Origin: JANQOH01 sp965201115
GTDB taxonomy: Bacteria > Pseudomonadota > Alphaproteobacteria > UBA7887
Assembly: GCA_965201115.1 (NCBI GenBank)
Contig: OZ241745.1
Span: forward strand, 2,170,001 to 2,234,000
Direction: 5' to 3'
DNA: 64,000 nucleotides
Under the pieces are notes generated by a model that saw only the letters and a list, made by a program, of their open reading frames with translations, did not search any database and was not told the DNA's origin. The first letter of the stretch is position 1; each line of letters starts with the position of its first letter. Positions 39,244 through 48,552 of the stretch are shown piece by piece. Both the position numbers and the translations under genes were made by a program.

Positions 39244-40524
39244 GTGGCCTATCACATTCTCATCGACGAAAAGCAGCAGGGTCCGTTCGAAATCGCGACG
39301 ATCGACGCGATGATCCGCGACGGACGCATCGTCGCCGGGACCTATATATGGACGGCCGGCATGGCCGACTGGGCGTTCGCCGATACCGTGCCCGAGATCG
39401 CCGCGCTGTTGCGCGCCGCCGACGAGCCGCCGCCCATCGGCGCGCCGGCGGCCGGAGCGGGGGGAGACGGCCCGCCCGCGCCCGGCGGCGCGCCGGCGGC
39501 GCGCCTGTCGTTCGGACGCACGTTCGGCGACGCCGCGCGCATCGCGGCGCGGCGCCCGATTCGCTTCCTGCTGTTCGTTTGCGTCCTTTTCCTGCTCGTT
39601 TTGGCGAGCGCCGCGCCGACGGCGTGGGTAGCCGCGACCATGCCGCCGCCCGCGGCGGAAGCCCCCGCGGAGCCGCCGGCGCCGGAGGACGCGGAGGCCG
39701 CCGCCGAAACCGCGGGCGGCGGCGACCCGGCGCCCGGGGCGGAAGACGCGGAATCCGCGCCCGCCGGCGGCGGGGATGCGGCGGCCGAAACTCCCGCCGG
39801 AGAGACGGCCGCCGGAGAGGACGCCGCCGCCGCGGATGCTCCGCCGCCGCCGCGCGGGCGCCTGTGGCTCGGCCTGGCCGCGTCGTTTGCGCTGGCCTCG
39901 GTATTTTTCGGCGGGCTGTGCGTGGCCATGCTGGAGCTGGCGCGCGGCCGTGCGGCCGGCGCGGGGCTTCTGTTCGCCGGCGTTCCGCGCGCCCTGCCGT
40001 TGCTGGTATTCGCCGTCCTGGCGTCGATCGCGGTCGCCGCCGGCGCCGTCGCTTTCGTGCTGCCGGGCATATTCCTGTTCGTGTGCCTGGCGCTCGGGCC
40101 GATGATACTCATGGACCGTCATATCGGACCGTTCGACGCTTTCGCGGAAAGTTATCGCGCCGTCATGAGTCTCGGATGGCTCCGCTGTTTCGGCGTCTTT
40201 CTCGTTTTCGCCGCCGTGGCCGCGGCCCTGGGCGCGGGCGCGGCGGCGGCGCTGTGCGGGCTGCCGGGCGAATCGGCCGGTTCCGCACTCGCGCCGGACG
40301 GATGGCCCGGCCTTGCCGGCCCGCGCGCGGCGTTCGATGCCGGCATCGTCGTCGCCGTCTCGGCGCTCCGCGAATCGCCGGGCGCCGGCCTCGCGGCGGC
40401 GGCCATCGCCGCGATCGCCGCGGCGTTCGCGACCGGCGCGCTCGCGTCGATGTACGAACAGGGCCGCCCGGCGCTCGAGCGCGACCGCGCGCGGCGCGGC
40501 GAAGATCGGGGAGCGAACCCGTGA
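39244..40524 (+). CDS. GYF_2-domain membrane protein A
   Basis: A 426-residue protein. Residues 2-50 form a GYF_2/DUF4339 domain (AYHILIDEKQQGPFEIATID, then TYIWTAGMADWAFAD), a module that binds proline-rich peptides. A hydrophobic helix follows (FLLFVCVLFLLVLASAAP), then an acidic Ala/Glu/Pro-rich loop of about 70 residues and four more membrane helices. The GTG at 39244 has GGGGAA six bases upstream. Its stop overlaps the start of the next GYF gene (GTGA), making a coupled pair. Confidence 0.8.
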   Translation: MAYHILIDEKQQGPFEIATIDAMIRDGRIVAGTYIWTAGMADWAFADTVPEIAALLRAADEPPPIGAPAAGAGGDGPPAPGGAPAARLSFGRTFGDAARIAARRPIRFLLFVCVLFLLVLASAAPTAWVAATMPPPAAEAPAEPPAPEDAEAAAETAGGGDPAPGAEDAESAPAGGGDAAAETPAGETAAGEDAAAADAPPPPRGRLWLGLAASFALASVFFGGLCVAMLELARGRAAGAGLLFAGVPRALPLLVFAVLASIAVAAGAVAFVLPGIFLFVCLALGPMILMDRHIGPFDAFAESYRAVMSLGWLRCFGVFLVFAAVAAALGAGAAAALCGLPGESAGSALAPDGWPGLAGPRAAFDAGIVVAVSALRESPGAGLAAAAIAAIAAAFATGALASMYEQGRPALERDRARRGEDRGANP

Positions 40525-41531
40525 GCGATCCCGGCGCCAGGTACCACGTCGCCATCGACGGCAAGCCCGAGGGCCCGATGAGCCGCGCCGACGCGATCGC
40601 GCTGATCGCCGAGGGCAAGATCGGCCCCGACACGAAAATCTGGACCCCCGGCATGGCGGACTGGGCGGCGGCCTCGGACTTCGTGGAGTTCTCCGGCCAT
40701 TTCGCGGCGCGCGAGGCCGCCGCCGCCGCGGCCCGCGCGGCGGCGGCGGCCCCGCCTCCGAAGCCGCTCGACCTGGGCCGGGCCGTGGACGAGGGCCTCG
40801 CCGCGTTCCGGCGCTCGCCGCTGCGCACGGGCGTGGGCGCGCTGGCCTATGTGGTCGCCGCCATGGCGGTAAACACGTGGGTTCTCGGGCAGTTCCTGGC
40901 GCCCGCCGGCGACGCGGCGGCGCCGGTCGCGGTCTCGCCGTCCATCGCGCCCTGGCTGATCGTTCTCCTGATCCTCTCGGTCGTCCTGCGCGCCGGCTTC
41001 TGCCTGTTCACATTGCGCATCCTGCGCGGCGAGGAGCCGCCGCTGTCGGTGCTGCTGGCCGGCGTGCGCCGCTTCTCGATGCTGATCCCCTACGCGCTGC
41101 TCTATGGCCTTGCGGTCTTCGTCGGCCTCAGCATGTTGATTCTGCCGGGGATTTTTCTGGCCGTGGCGTTTTCGTTCGGCTTCTACTTCATCATGGAGGC
41201 CCGCAACGGCCCGCTCGCCGCGCAGCGCCTGAGCTGGAGCGCGATCGGGGATCTGGTGTTCTGGTGTCCCGTCACCGTGATGCGCCTGAGCTGGCGCGCC
41301 GTTTCGGGCCTCGGCTGGTGGCAGGTTTTCGCGGTCTATCTCGTGAGTTTCCTGGGCCTCATCGCCCTCGCCACGGTTTCCGTCACGATCGGGGCCATGC
41401 TCGGCGCGCCGGCGGCGGGGCAGGTTCTGCAAATGCTCCTCGCCGCAGCTTGGGCCGCCGCGACGGCGCTCGTCATCGCCGCCGTCTATGAGCAGGCGCG
41501 CGCCAACAACGAACGCGCCGCCCGGACCTGA
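40521..41531 (+). CDS. GYF_2-domain membrane protein B
   Basis: A 336-residue paralogue of the preceding protein: GYF_2 domain at residues 7-50 (RYHVAIDGKPEGPMSRADAI, IWTPGMADW), a helical linker, then five to six membrane helices including RFSMLIPYALLYGLAVFVGL. It lacks the acidic loop of protein A. The tandem arrangement suggests duplication and divergence and perhaps a heteromeric membrane complex. No enzyme motif is visible. Confidence 0.8.
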   Translation: MSDPGARYHVAIDGKPEGPMSRADAIALIAEGKIGPDTKIWTPGMADWAAASDFVEFSGHFAAREAAAAAARAAAAAPPPKPLDLGRAVDEGLAAFRRSPLRTGVGALAYVVAAMAVNTWVLGQFLAPAGDAAAPVAVSPSIAPWLIVLLILSVVLRAGFCLFTLRILRGEEPPLSVLLAGVRRFSMLIPYALLYGLAVFVGLSMLILPGIFLAVAFSFGFYFIMEARNGPLAAQRLSWSAIGDLVFWCPVTVMRLSWRAVSGLGWWQVFAVYLVSFLGLIALATVSVTIGAMLGAPAAGQVLQMLLAAAWAAATALVIAAVYEQARANNERAART

Positions 41532-41557
41532 CCGGGCGCGCCGGAGGATCCCCGCGC

Positions 41558-42646
41558 ATGGCTATCGAACACGTCCAGACCGATCTCTACCGCCTCCCGC
41601 TGCCCGCCCCCGTACAGGCCGCAAGCACGGGCGTCATGAGCGAATTCGACATGGTCGCCGCGCGAATACGCGATTCCGACGGCGCCGAGGGTTCGGGCTA
41701 CACGGTGCTCATGCCCGGCCAGGGCGCGGCCGTCGCGGCGATCATCGACCGCGCGCTCGCGGATATCCTGCGCGGCGCCGACCCGGCGCGCATCGAGTGG
41801 CTTTGGCGGCGCATGTGGCGGGCGCACCATTACGCGGGGCGGGGCGCGCCGCTCACTTTCGCGCTGGCCGCCGTGGATACCGCCCTGTGGGACCTGCGCG
41901 GGCGGACGCTCGGCGAACCGCTGTGGCGCCTGCTCGGCGGATACGACCCGAAAGTACGCGCCTATGCCGGCAATATCGATCTCAACTTTCCGCTCGGGCA
42001 ACTGCTCGCCGGCGCAAGCCAAAGCATCCGGCAGGGGTTCCGCGCGGTGAAAATGCGCCTCGGCCGCCCCACCCTCGCCGAGGACGCGGCGCGCGTCGCC
42101 GCCATGCGCGAGCATATCGGCGCCGGCATCGCGCTGATGGCCGACGCGAACGAAGCCTGGCGGGTCGATGAGGCGGCGCGCGCGCTGCGCGCCCTCCGCG
42201 AGTTCGACCTCGTGTGGCTGGAGGAGCCCATAGCGCCCGACAACACGGCGGGATACGCGCATTTGCGCCGCCTCGGGCTCGTCCCCCTCGCGGCGGGGGA
42301 AAACCTGCACACGCTGGCGGAATTCGCGGCCCTGATCGCGGCCGGCGGGGTGGATTTCCCCGAACCCGACCTCACGACCTGCGGCGGCGTGACGCCGTTC
42401 ATGAAGATCGCGCATTTGTGCGAAGCGCACGGCCTCCCCGTGACGTCGCACGGCGCGCACGATCTGCACGTCCATCTGCTCGCCGCGGCGCCGAACGCGG
42501 CCTGGCTCGAGGTCCACGGCTTCGGGCTGGAAAAATTCATGGCTCACCGCCTCGAGATCGAGGACGGCATGGCCGCCGCGCCTGACCGCCCCGGCCACGG
42601 CATCGAGTTCGACTGGCCTGCGCTGGCCGCCCACCGCGCGCGGTAG
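41558..42646 (+). CDS. Mandelate racemase/muconate lactonizing enzyme family
   Basis: A 362-residue enolase-superfamily enzyme. The barrel carries KMRLG (catalytic Lys region), metal ligands in MADANEAW (Asp), WLEEP (Glu) and AAGEN (Glu), and a His in TSHGAHDLH as general base. These features fit the MR subgroup acting on acid sugars or related alpha-carboxylates. The exact substrate cannot be predicted. The start has GGAGGA nine bases upstream. Confidence 0.9.
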   Translation: MAIEHVQTDLYRLPLPAPVQAASTGVMSEFDMVAARIRDSDGAEGSGYTVLMPGQGAAVAAIIDRALADILRGADPARIEWLWRRMWRAHHYAGRGAPLTFALAAVDTALWDLRGRTLGEPLWRLLGGYDPKVRAYAGNIDLNFPLGQLLAGASQSIRQGFRAVKMRLGRPTLAEDAARVAAMREHIGAGIALMADANEAWRVDEAARALRALREFDLVWLEEPIAPDNTAGYAHLRRLGLVPLAAGENLHTLAEFAALIAAGGVDFPEPDLTTCGGVTPFMKIAHLCEAHGLPVTSHGAHDLHVHLLAAAPNAAWLEVHGFGLEKFMAHRLEIEDGMAAAPDRPGHGIEFDWPALAAHRAR

Positions 42647-42663
42647 GCGCGCGCGCCGCCCCC

Positions 42664-43167
42664 TTACGCGGCGCCGCGCTCGATGGCGAGCAGGCGCTCC
42701 TTGCGATCGAGACCCCAGCGGTAGCCGCCGAGGCCGCCATCGGCGCGGACCGCGCGGTGGCACGGTATCGCGAGCGCGATGGGGTTGGCGGCGCACGCGG
42801 CGCCTACCGCGCGCGCGGCGGACGCCGGCGCGCCGATATCCGCCGCCAGCTGCGCATAGGCGCGCGTTTCGCCGCGCGGAGTCGCCCGCAGCGCGCCCCA
42901 TACGCGGGCCTGGAACGGCGTTCCGCGCGCGTCCAGGCGCATGCCGTCCGCCGGCGCGCCGTCGAACAGCGCAAGAAGGCCGGCAACCGTATCCGCCAGC
43001 CCTCCATCGTCGCGAATCGCCGCGGCGCCCGGAAACCTCGCGGCCAATTCGTCGACCGCCGCCGCGTTGCCGTCCGCGAACAGCACGGCGCACACCCCGC
43101 GTTCCGTATCCGCCGCAAGCATCCGCCCCAACGGGCAACCGGCAAGCGCATAACGAATCCTGTCCAT
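42664..43167 (-). CDS. ogt: Methylated-DNA--[protein]-cysteine S-methyltransferase
   Basis: A 167-residue suicide repair protein that removes methyl groups from O6-methylguanine. The active site is IPCHRAVRADGGLGGYRWG with the acceptor Cys, and GTPFQARVWGALRATPRGET plus the AARAVGAACAANP helix precede it. Only the Ogt/AGT core is present, without the Ada regulatory domain. It is convergent with the MR/MLE gene (17 bases between stops). Confidence 0.92.
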   Translation of the reverse strand: MDRIRYALAGCPLGRMLAADTERGVCAVLFADGNAAAVDELAARFPGAAAIRDDGGLADTVAGLLALFDGAPADGMRLDARGTPFQARVWGALRATPRGETRAYAQLAADIGAPASAARAVGAACAANPIALAIPCHRAVRADGGLGGYRWGLDRKERLLAIERGAA

Positions 43168-43215
43168 GCCGCGACCTTGGCGGAGCGCCGCGCAAGTGTC
43201 CAGCGTTTCGCGATC

Positions 43216-43740
43216 TCCGGGGGGAAGCGCAACCCCGCCGAAGGCGGGGCCCGGGACCGCGGGCATCCCTGCCCGCACGCCGGCGCCCCGCACAACTGCC
43301 GGCGAGCCGGGCGCGGCGCGCTTCCCGGGTGCGCGGGCGTCTCGCCCGCACGTCTCGACGCCACGGGCGCCGGAGGGCAGGGGGCGGCGATCGCGCTTCC
43401 CCGCCACCGCCGCGCCTGCCGCGAATGTGCAGGCGAGACGCCCGCGGTCCCAGGCAGTCCGCGCCTTCGGCGCGGTCTCCCGGGGGGAAGCGCAACCCCG
43501 CCGAAGGCGGGGCCCGGGACCGCGGGCATCCTGCCCGCACGTCGGCGACCCGCACGAATGCCGGCGAGCGGGGCGCGGCGCGCTTCCCGGGCGCGCGGGC
43601 GTCTCGCCCGCACGTCTCGACGCTACGGGCGCCGGAGGGCAGGGGGCGGCGGTCGCGTTTCCCCGCCACCGCCGCGCCTGCCGCAAACGTGCGGGCGGGG
43701 ACGCCCGCGGTCCCAGGCAGCTGCGCCTTCGGCGCGAGCG
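43216..43740. repeat. Tandem pair of composite dispersed repeats
   Basis: Two direct copies of a roughly 264-base composite (about 43216-43479 and 43480-43740). Each starts CCGGGGGGAAGCGCAACCCC, continues with the CCGAAGGCGGGG hairpin and a GGGACCGCGGGC arm, and ends in an inverted arm with GCCTTCGGCGCG. They are about 90% identical. The whole 707-base gap between ogt and the OmpA-like gene (43168-43874) is otherwise without a gene. Confidence 0.85.
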
Positions 43741-43874
43741 CGAAGCGCAACCGGCAAGCAACCTGTACACAACCTTGTCCGGGGCGCGCGGGGCGGGTAT
43801 CCTTGCCCGCGAGCTGTTCTCGATGGGGGAGTCCGCCGGGCGCCGGGGCGGCCGGCGGCCGGGATGGCGAGGCC

Positions 43875-44786
43875 ATGACCGCTTCCATGAACCGTATGGG
43901 CCGCCCGCGCCGCGGGCGGCGGGCGGCGCGCGCGCCGGCCGCCGCGGCCCTGTGCGCGTTGGCGGGCGCGATCGGCGGCGCGGCGGCCGAGGATCGCGGC
44001 GCGCCGGCGGTCTATATGAACCCCGCCGCTCTGGAGGCGCTCGGCCCGCCGCGGGCGGCGGCGCCGATCGCGCCCGCGGCGCCGAACCCGGGGACGGCGC
44101 TCGGCTCCGACGGCCTGCCCATCTACGACGCGCGGCTGGGGCCGCCGAAATCGCGGCTGGTCGGCGAATTCGCAGCCGGCGGAGACGCCGCCCGCGCGGC
44201 CGGCGCCGGCGCCGGGGATGTTCGCCTGCGCCGCCCGGAGCCCGCCGCAGCCCCGCCGGTTCCCGCCGCGCCCCCGCCCTTGCCGCCTACGCCCGCCCCG
44301 GAGCCCGTTGCCGTCGCCGCGCCTCCCGAACCGCCGCCGGTCGCGGCGCCCGCCGCGCCGGAGCCTGCCGCGGCGCCGCCTCCCGAGCCGCCGCCGCCGC
44401 CGGAACCCGCGCCTGCCGCCGCGCTTCCGCCTCCGGCGGCCGAGCGGGCGCCCGCGCCGGTCGAATCCGCGCCGCCGGACCGGCTGGCCAGCGTGGCTTT
44501 TGCGGCCGGGGAGAGCGACATCGCGCGCGGGGGCCGGGCGGCGCTCGATCGCGTCGCCGCGCAGCTGGCAGCCGACCCCGCGCTCGGCGTCCAGCTCAAG
44601 GCCTACGCCGACGCCGCCGGGGGCTCGCCCAGCGGCGCGCGGCGCCTGTCGCTGCTGCGCGCGCTTTCGGTGCGCGCCTATCTGATGGAGTCCGATATCG
44701 ACGCGACGCGCATTGACGTGCGCGCGCTCGGCGCCAAATATGAGACGGGTCCGCCCGACCGGGTCGATATCGTCGGCGCGCGCTAA
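43875..44786 (+). CDS. OmpA-like domain envelope protein with Pro-rich linker
   Basis: A 303-residue exported protein. After a basic start and hydrophobic segment (APAAAALCALAGAIGGAAA) it has a variable region, a Pro/Ala/Glu-rich linker of about 90 residues (residues 110-205), and a C-terminal OmpA-like peptidoglycan-binding domain: LASVAFAAGESDIARGGRAA with ARRLSLLRALSVRAYLMESD. The linker would let it span periplasm from membrane to cell wall. It is the first of four same-strand genes forming an envelope cluster with a TolQ/MotA-like protein and a MotB-like protein. Confidence 0.8.
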   Translation: MTASMNRMGRPRRGRRAARAPAAAALCALAGAIGGAAAEDRGAPAVYMNPAALEALGPPRAAAPIAPAAPNPGTALGSDGLPIYDARLGPPKSRLVGEFAAGGDAARAAGAGAGDVRLRRPEPAAAPPVPAAPPPLPPTPAPEPVAVAAPPEPPPVAAPAAPEPAAAPPPEPPPPPEPAPAAALPPPAAERAPAPVESAPPDRLASVAFAAGESDIARGGRAALDRVAAQLAADPALGVQLKAYADAAGGSPSGARRLSLLRALSVRAYLMESDIDATRIDVRALGAKYETGPPDRVDIVGAR

Positions 44787-44852
44787 CCGCGGCGGCGCCG
44801 CGCGGCGAGCGCCCTCCGAGGCGCCGGCGAACCGGCGCGCCGCCATATACGG

Positions 44853-46457
44853 ATGTCGATCATGAACCGGCCGCGCCGTTTCCTCCTGCGCATGATCGCG
44901 TTCCTGTTCATCGTCGCCGCCGTCGTCGGCGTGCTGGCCGGCGATCTCAGGTCCGCGTTTATGGCGAACCCGCCGCTCAACGGCCTGATCCTGGGCGTGC
45001 TGCTGCTGGGAATCGCCTTCACGTTCCGGCAGGTTATCGGCCTCGCGCCGGAAGTGCGCTGGATCGAGGATTTCCGCGCCGACGGCGCGAAGACTTCGTC
45101 GTCGGCGACGCGGCGGCTGCGGTTGCTTGCGCCCATGGCGCGGATGCTCGCCGCCCGCCAGGGCCGCGTCATGCTGTCGGCGCCCGCCATGCGGTCGCTG
45201 CTCGACAGCATCGGCTCGCGCCTCGACGAATCGCGCGAGATCTCGCGCTACCTCATCGGTCTGCTCATCTTCCTCGGCCTGCTCGGCACGTTCTGGGGCC
45301 TGCTCGATACGGTGTCGTCGGTCGGCGCGGTCATCGGCGGCCTGAGCGCCGACGCGGAAGACATCGTGGGCACGTTCGCCACGTTGAAAAACAGTTTGGC
45401 GGCGCCGCTCGGCGGGATGGGCACGGCGTTTTCCTCGTCGCTGTTCGGCCTGGCCGGGTCGCTCGTTCTCGGCTTTCTCGACCTGCAGGCCGGCCAGGCG
45501 CAAAACCAGTTCTACAACGATCTCGAGGAATGGCTGTCGAGCGTCACGCGGCTGTCGAGCGGTTCCGGCGTCGCCGACGGCGACCAATCGGTGCCGGTCT
45601 ATGTGCAGGCGCTGCTCGAGAAAACCGCCGATTCCCTCGACGAACTGCAACGCACCCTGGCGCGGGGCGAGGAAGACCGGCGGGCGGCCAATACGCGCGC
45701 CGCCGAACTGGCCGAGACGCTGGCGGAACTGACCGACCGGATGCGCGCCGAACAGACGCTGATCGCACAGCTCGCCGAAAGCCAGACTGACCTCAAGCCG
45801 GCGCTGCAACGCCTCGCCGACGGCGGCGCGAACGGCGCGGGGATCGACGAGGCCACGCGCGGCCACATCCGCAATCTCGACGTTTATCTTGCCCGCCTGG
45901 TCGAGGAAACGGTAAACGGCCGCGACTACTTGGCGTCGGAGCTGCGCAGCGAAATCAAGCTTCTGGGGCGCATGATCGCGGCCGCCGGCGCGGCCGCCCC
46001 GGCGCCGCCGCCGGTCGCGGAGCGTCCGCCGGCGCCGCGCGCGCCGGCCCTGGAGCAGCGGTCCCCGCCCCCGCCCGAGGACACACGAAGCGCGCCGCCG
46101 CCGGAGGCCCCGCAGCCGCCGGCCTTCCCCGCGGCGCCCGCGCCCGCGCCGCCAGCTGTCCCCGCGCCGCCGGCGGCGCCCGCGCCGCGCGCCGTCCCGG
46201 CGCCGCGGGTCGATGCGCCGCCGCAGGCCCCGCGCGCGCCCGCGGCGGCGCCCCGCCGGCCCGCCGTTCCGCCGCGGACGGCGGCGCCCGCCGCGCCGCC
46301 GCCGCGCCAGGAGCGCCAGGAGCCCCGCTTGCCGCGCGCGGGCGAGCCCGGGGCTCCGGTCCCGCCGCCGCGGCCCGGCGGCCCGCCCGCGCCGCCCGAC
46401 CTCGCGGGCCGCCGGCCGCGGCCGCCCTCCGCGCCGGGGGCGCCGCCGCGCCGATGA
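44853..46457 (+). CDS. MotA/TolQ/ExbB-like proton-channel protein
   Basis: A 534-residue inner-membrane protein. Two helices lie near the N-terminus, and the channel core is FLGLLGTFWGLLDTVSSVGA followed by LKNSLAAPLGGMGTAFSSSL and FGLAGSLVLGFLDLQAGQAQ, as in TolQ/MotA proteins. A coiled-coil part comes next and the last 150 residues are a Pro/Ala/Arg-rich tail. Its stop overlaps the ATG of the MotB-like gene. The pair probably forms a proton-driven stator acting on the cell wall; similar pairs are common in non-flagellar alphaproteobacterial envelopes. Confidence 0.85.
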   Translation: MSIMNRPRRFLLRMIAFLFIVAAVVGVLAGDLRSAFMANPPLNGLILGVLLLGIAFTFRQVIGLAPEVRWIEDFRADGAKTSSSATRRLRLLAPMARMLAARQGRVMLSAPAMRSLLDSIGSRLDESREISRYLIGLLIFLGLLGTFWGLLDTVSSVGAVIGGLSADAEDIVGTFATLKNSLAAPLGGMGTAFSSSLFGLAGSLVLGFLDLQAGQAQNQFYNDLEEWLSSVTRLSSGSGVADGDQSVPVYVQALLEKTADSLDELQRTLARGEEDRRAANTRAAELAETLAELTDRMRAEQTLIAQLAESQTDLKPALQRLADGGANGAGIDEATRGHIRNLDVYLARLVEETVNGRDYLASELRSEIKLLGRMIAAAGAAAPAPPPVAERPPAPRAPALEQRSPPPPEDTRSAPPPEAPQPPAFPAAPAPAPPAVPAPPAAPAPRAVPAPRVDAPPQAPRAPAAAPRRPAVPPRTAAPAAPPPRQERQEPRLPRAGEPGAPVPPPRPGGPPAPPDLAGRRPRPPSAPGAPPRR

Positions 46458-47593
46458 CCGCCCGGTTCCGCCGGTCGGCGCGCTCGACGGACATATGGCC
46501 CGGTTTCGTCGACGCGCTTTCGACCCTGCTCCTTGTGCTGATCTTTCTGCTGGCGGTTTTCGTCGTCGCCGAGTTCTTTCTCGGCCGCGTCCTCTCGGGC
46601 CGCGAGGACGAGCTCGCGGGGTTGAAAAACACCATCGTCGAGCTCGAGGGGATGCTGTCGATCGAACGGCTCGAAACGCAAGGCCTGCGCGACGAGGCGT
46701 CGGCGCTGAGCGCGGAACTGTTCGCCGCCAACCGCGACCGCGAGGAACTGCGCGCCGGCCGCGGCGCGCTGGAACGGGCGCTGGCGGCGATGACCGGCGA
46801 CCGCGACGCCCGCGCCGGCGAGGCCGCCGACGCCGCGGAATTACGGCTTCGCCTCGCCGAGACCCGCGCCGCGCTCGCCGCGGCCCGCGCCGACCTCGCC
46901 GCCGTAACCGGGGAGGCCGACGACTCCGCCGCCGCGCTCGACGACGAGCGCAGGCTTTCGGACGAGGCGCGGCGGCAGATCGGGTTGCTCAACCGCCAGG
47001 TCGGCGCGCTGCGGGCGCAACTGTCCGCGATACAGGAGGCGCTCGACGCCAGGGAGGCCGCGCTCGCCGAACGCGACGTGCAAATCGCCGATCTCTCCGG
47101 GCGCCTGAACCTCGCGCTCGCCGACCAGGTGCAGGAACTGCGGCAGGCGCGCTCGGCGTTTTTCGGCAGATTGCGGGAGATACTGGCGGGGCGCGGCGAT
47201 GTTCGCATCGACGGCGACCGCTTCGTCATCCAGTCGGGCGTCCTGTTCGAAACGGCCTCCGACGAACTGGGCGCCGAGGGCCTGCGGCAGATCGGCGATC
47301 TCGCCGCGACGCTGCTCGATATTTCCGCCGACCTGCCCGCCGACATGGACTGGGTGCTGCGTATCGACGGCCATACCGACAAGCGGCCCATCTCCACCGC
47401 GCGCTTCCAGTCGAACTGGGCGCTGTCCGCCGCGCGCGCGATAACGGTGGCGCGCACGCTCATTGCGCGCGGCGTCCCGCCGCGGCGTCTGATGGCCGCG
47501 GGCTTCGGCGAGTTCCAGCCCATCGACGACGCCGAGAACGAAGAAGCGTACCGCCGCAACCGCCGCATCGAACTCAAACTGACGCAACGATGA
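46454..47593 (+). CDS. MotB/OmpA-like stator partner
   Basis: A 379-residue protein: one N-terminal membrane helix (WPGFVDALSTLLLVLIFLLA) with an Asp in the helix start as in MotB, a coiled coil of about 170 residues (EDELAGLKNTIVELEGMLSI onward), then an OmpA-like peptidoglycan-binding domain (IQSGVLFETASDELGAEGLR, RIDGHTDKRP, YRRNRRIELKL). It is coupled to the upstream channel gene by ATGA. Confidence 0.88.
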   Translation: MTARFRRSARSTDIWPGFVDALSTLLLVLIFLLAVFVVAEFFLGRVLSGREDELAGLKNTIVELEGMLSIERLETQGLRDEASALSAELFAANRDREELRAGRGALERALAAMTGDRDARAGEAADAAELRLRLAETRAALAAARADLAAVTGEADDSAAALDDERRLSDEARRQIGLLNRQVGALRAQLSAIQEALDAREAALAERDVQIADLSGRLNLALADQVQELRQARSAFFGRLREILAGRGDVRIDGDRFVIQSGVLFETASDELGAEGLRQIGDLAATLLDISADLPADMDWVLRIDGHTDKRPISTARFQSNWALSAARAITVARTLIARGVPPRRLMAAGFGEFQPIDDAENEEAYRRNRRIELKLTQR

Positions 47594-47624
47594 CGATCCC
47601 CGGACACGGGAGGGGCCGCCGGAG

Positions 47625-48359
47625 ATGGCGTTGAGAGGGGGCGCGACCCGGTTCGAGCGGCGCCAGCGCGAACGCTGGCGCATGGCCGCCGCGCGGCTGC
47701 TCCTGCAAGCCGGAATCGTCGCCGCCATCGCCTACTGGGCCTATGACATGGGCCGCGATCGCGCCGGGGCCGGCGCGCAAAACCTGGCGAGCCGCGCGGA
47801 GCGGTTCGAGACCGAAAACGCCCGCCTGCGCGAGGAAACCGAGGCCGCCATCGACGCGCGCGACGAAGCGCGGCGCGAACTGAGCGAACTCCGCGTCCGC
47901 TACGAAACCGACGCGCCAACCGGAACCGAGCGCGAGATACTCGACGCCGTCAGGCGGCGGACAAGCGAAGGCGTCGCGCCGGAACGCATTGTCGAAGTGG
48001 TGAACGTGGCGCAACCGGACCCGCGCTGCGTCGACGACGTGCTCACGCGGCGCTTTGTCGTGCAAACGCCGATGTCGACCGGCGCCGGCGCCGCCGCCGG
48101 TTTCGCCGGCAACGCCATTACCATCACCGGCTCCGGCGCGGCAGCGCGCGACGCCCAAGGCAACCCCGAAGCGTGGTTCGATACCGGGCGGCCGGTGCGC
48201 ATCGCCTTCGCCGCGCCGGGCGGCGCGGAAACCGTACGCGAGGGCCTCCTGCCCCTGCACCACTCGATCGCCATCGGCGCCAAGGCGCACAACTTCACCG
48301 TCACCGCCGGCAGGCGCGGCTTCGTCAACGTAACAGAACAGGTATGCGATTATCCCTGA
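47625..48359 (+). CDS. Membrane-anchored coiled-coil protein of the stator cluster
   Basis: A 244-residue protein with one membrane helix (LLLQAGIVAAIAYWAYDMG), a coiled coil (SRAERFETENARLREETEAA) and a C-terminal domain with two Cys (DPRCVDD near the middle, EQVCDYP at the end) that may form a disulfide in the periplasm. No family was recognised. It lies 31 bases behind the MotB-like gene in the same direction and is likely part of the same complex. Confidence 0.7.
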   Translation: MALRGGATRFERRQRERWRMAAARLLLQAGIVAAIAYWAYDMGRDRAGAGAQNLASRAERFETENARLREETEAAIDARDEARRELSELRVRYETDAPTGTEREILDAVRRRTSEGVAPERIVEVVNVAQPDPRCVDDVLTRRFVVQTPMSTGAGAAAGFAGNAITITGSGAAARDAQGNPEAWFDTGRPVRIAFAAPGGAETVREGLLPLHHSIAIGAKAHNFTVTAGRRGFVNVTEQVCDYP

Positions 48360-48361
48360 GT

Positions 48362-48552
48362 GTCTGTACCGAAATGCTTACCCCGCCGAAGGCGGGGCCC
48401 GGGACCGCGGGCTTCCAGCCCGCACGTCTCGACTACAGCGAACGCTGGCGGAGGGGCGAGACGACCGCGACTCTTCACCGACATCGCGACGTAGAAAAAC
48501 GTGCGGGCAAGGATGCCCGCCGTCCCGGGCCCCGCCTCGGCGGGGTTGCGCC
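48362..48552. repeat. Dispersed palindromic repeat, two inverted arms
   Basis: Starts with the TGTCTGTACCGAAATGC leader also seen at 15.2 kb, then the CCCCGCCGAAGGCGGGG hairpin and GGGACCGCGGGC arm; after about 80 bases comes the inverted arm (ACGTGCGGGCAAGGATGCCC) and CCGCCTCGGCGGGGTTGCGC. The final TTGCGC serves as -35 box for autotransporter 2. Confidence 0.85.

Noticed and set aside
43168..43874. Protein-coding gene in the repeat-rich gap between ogt and the OmpA-like gene.
   Set aside because: Long frames exist on both strands but they translate the dispersed repeats (DRGHPA, GTAGILPA-type peptides) that recur at all other repeat sites.
44853..47593. Zorya-like defence system (MotA-like plus MotB/OmpA-like genes).
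   Set aside because: Neighbours are an OmpA-like protein and a coiled-coil protein; no ZorC, ZorD or ZorE helicase or nuclease gene is present, and both genes have Pro-rich or coiled-coil extensions typical of envelope stators.
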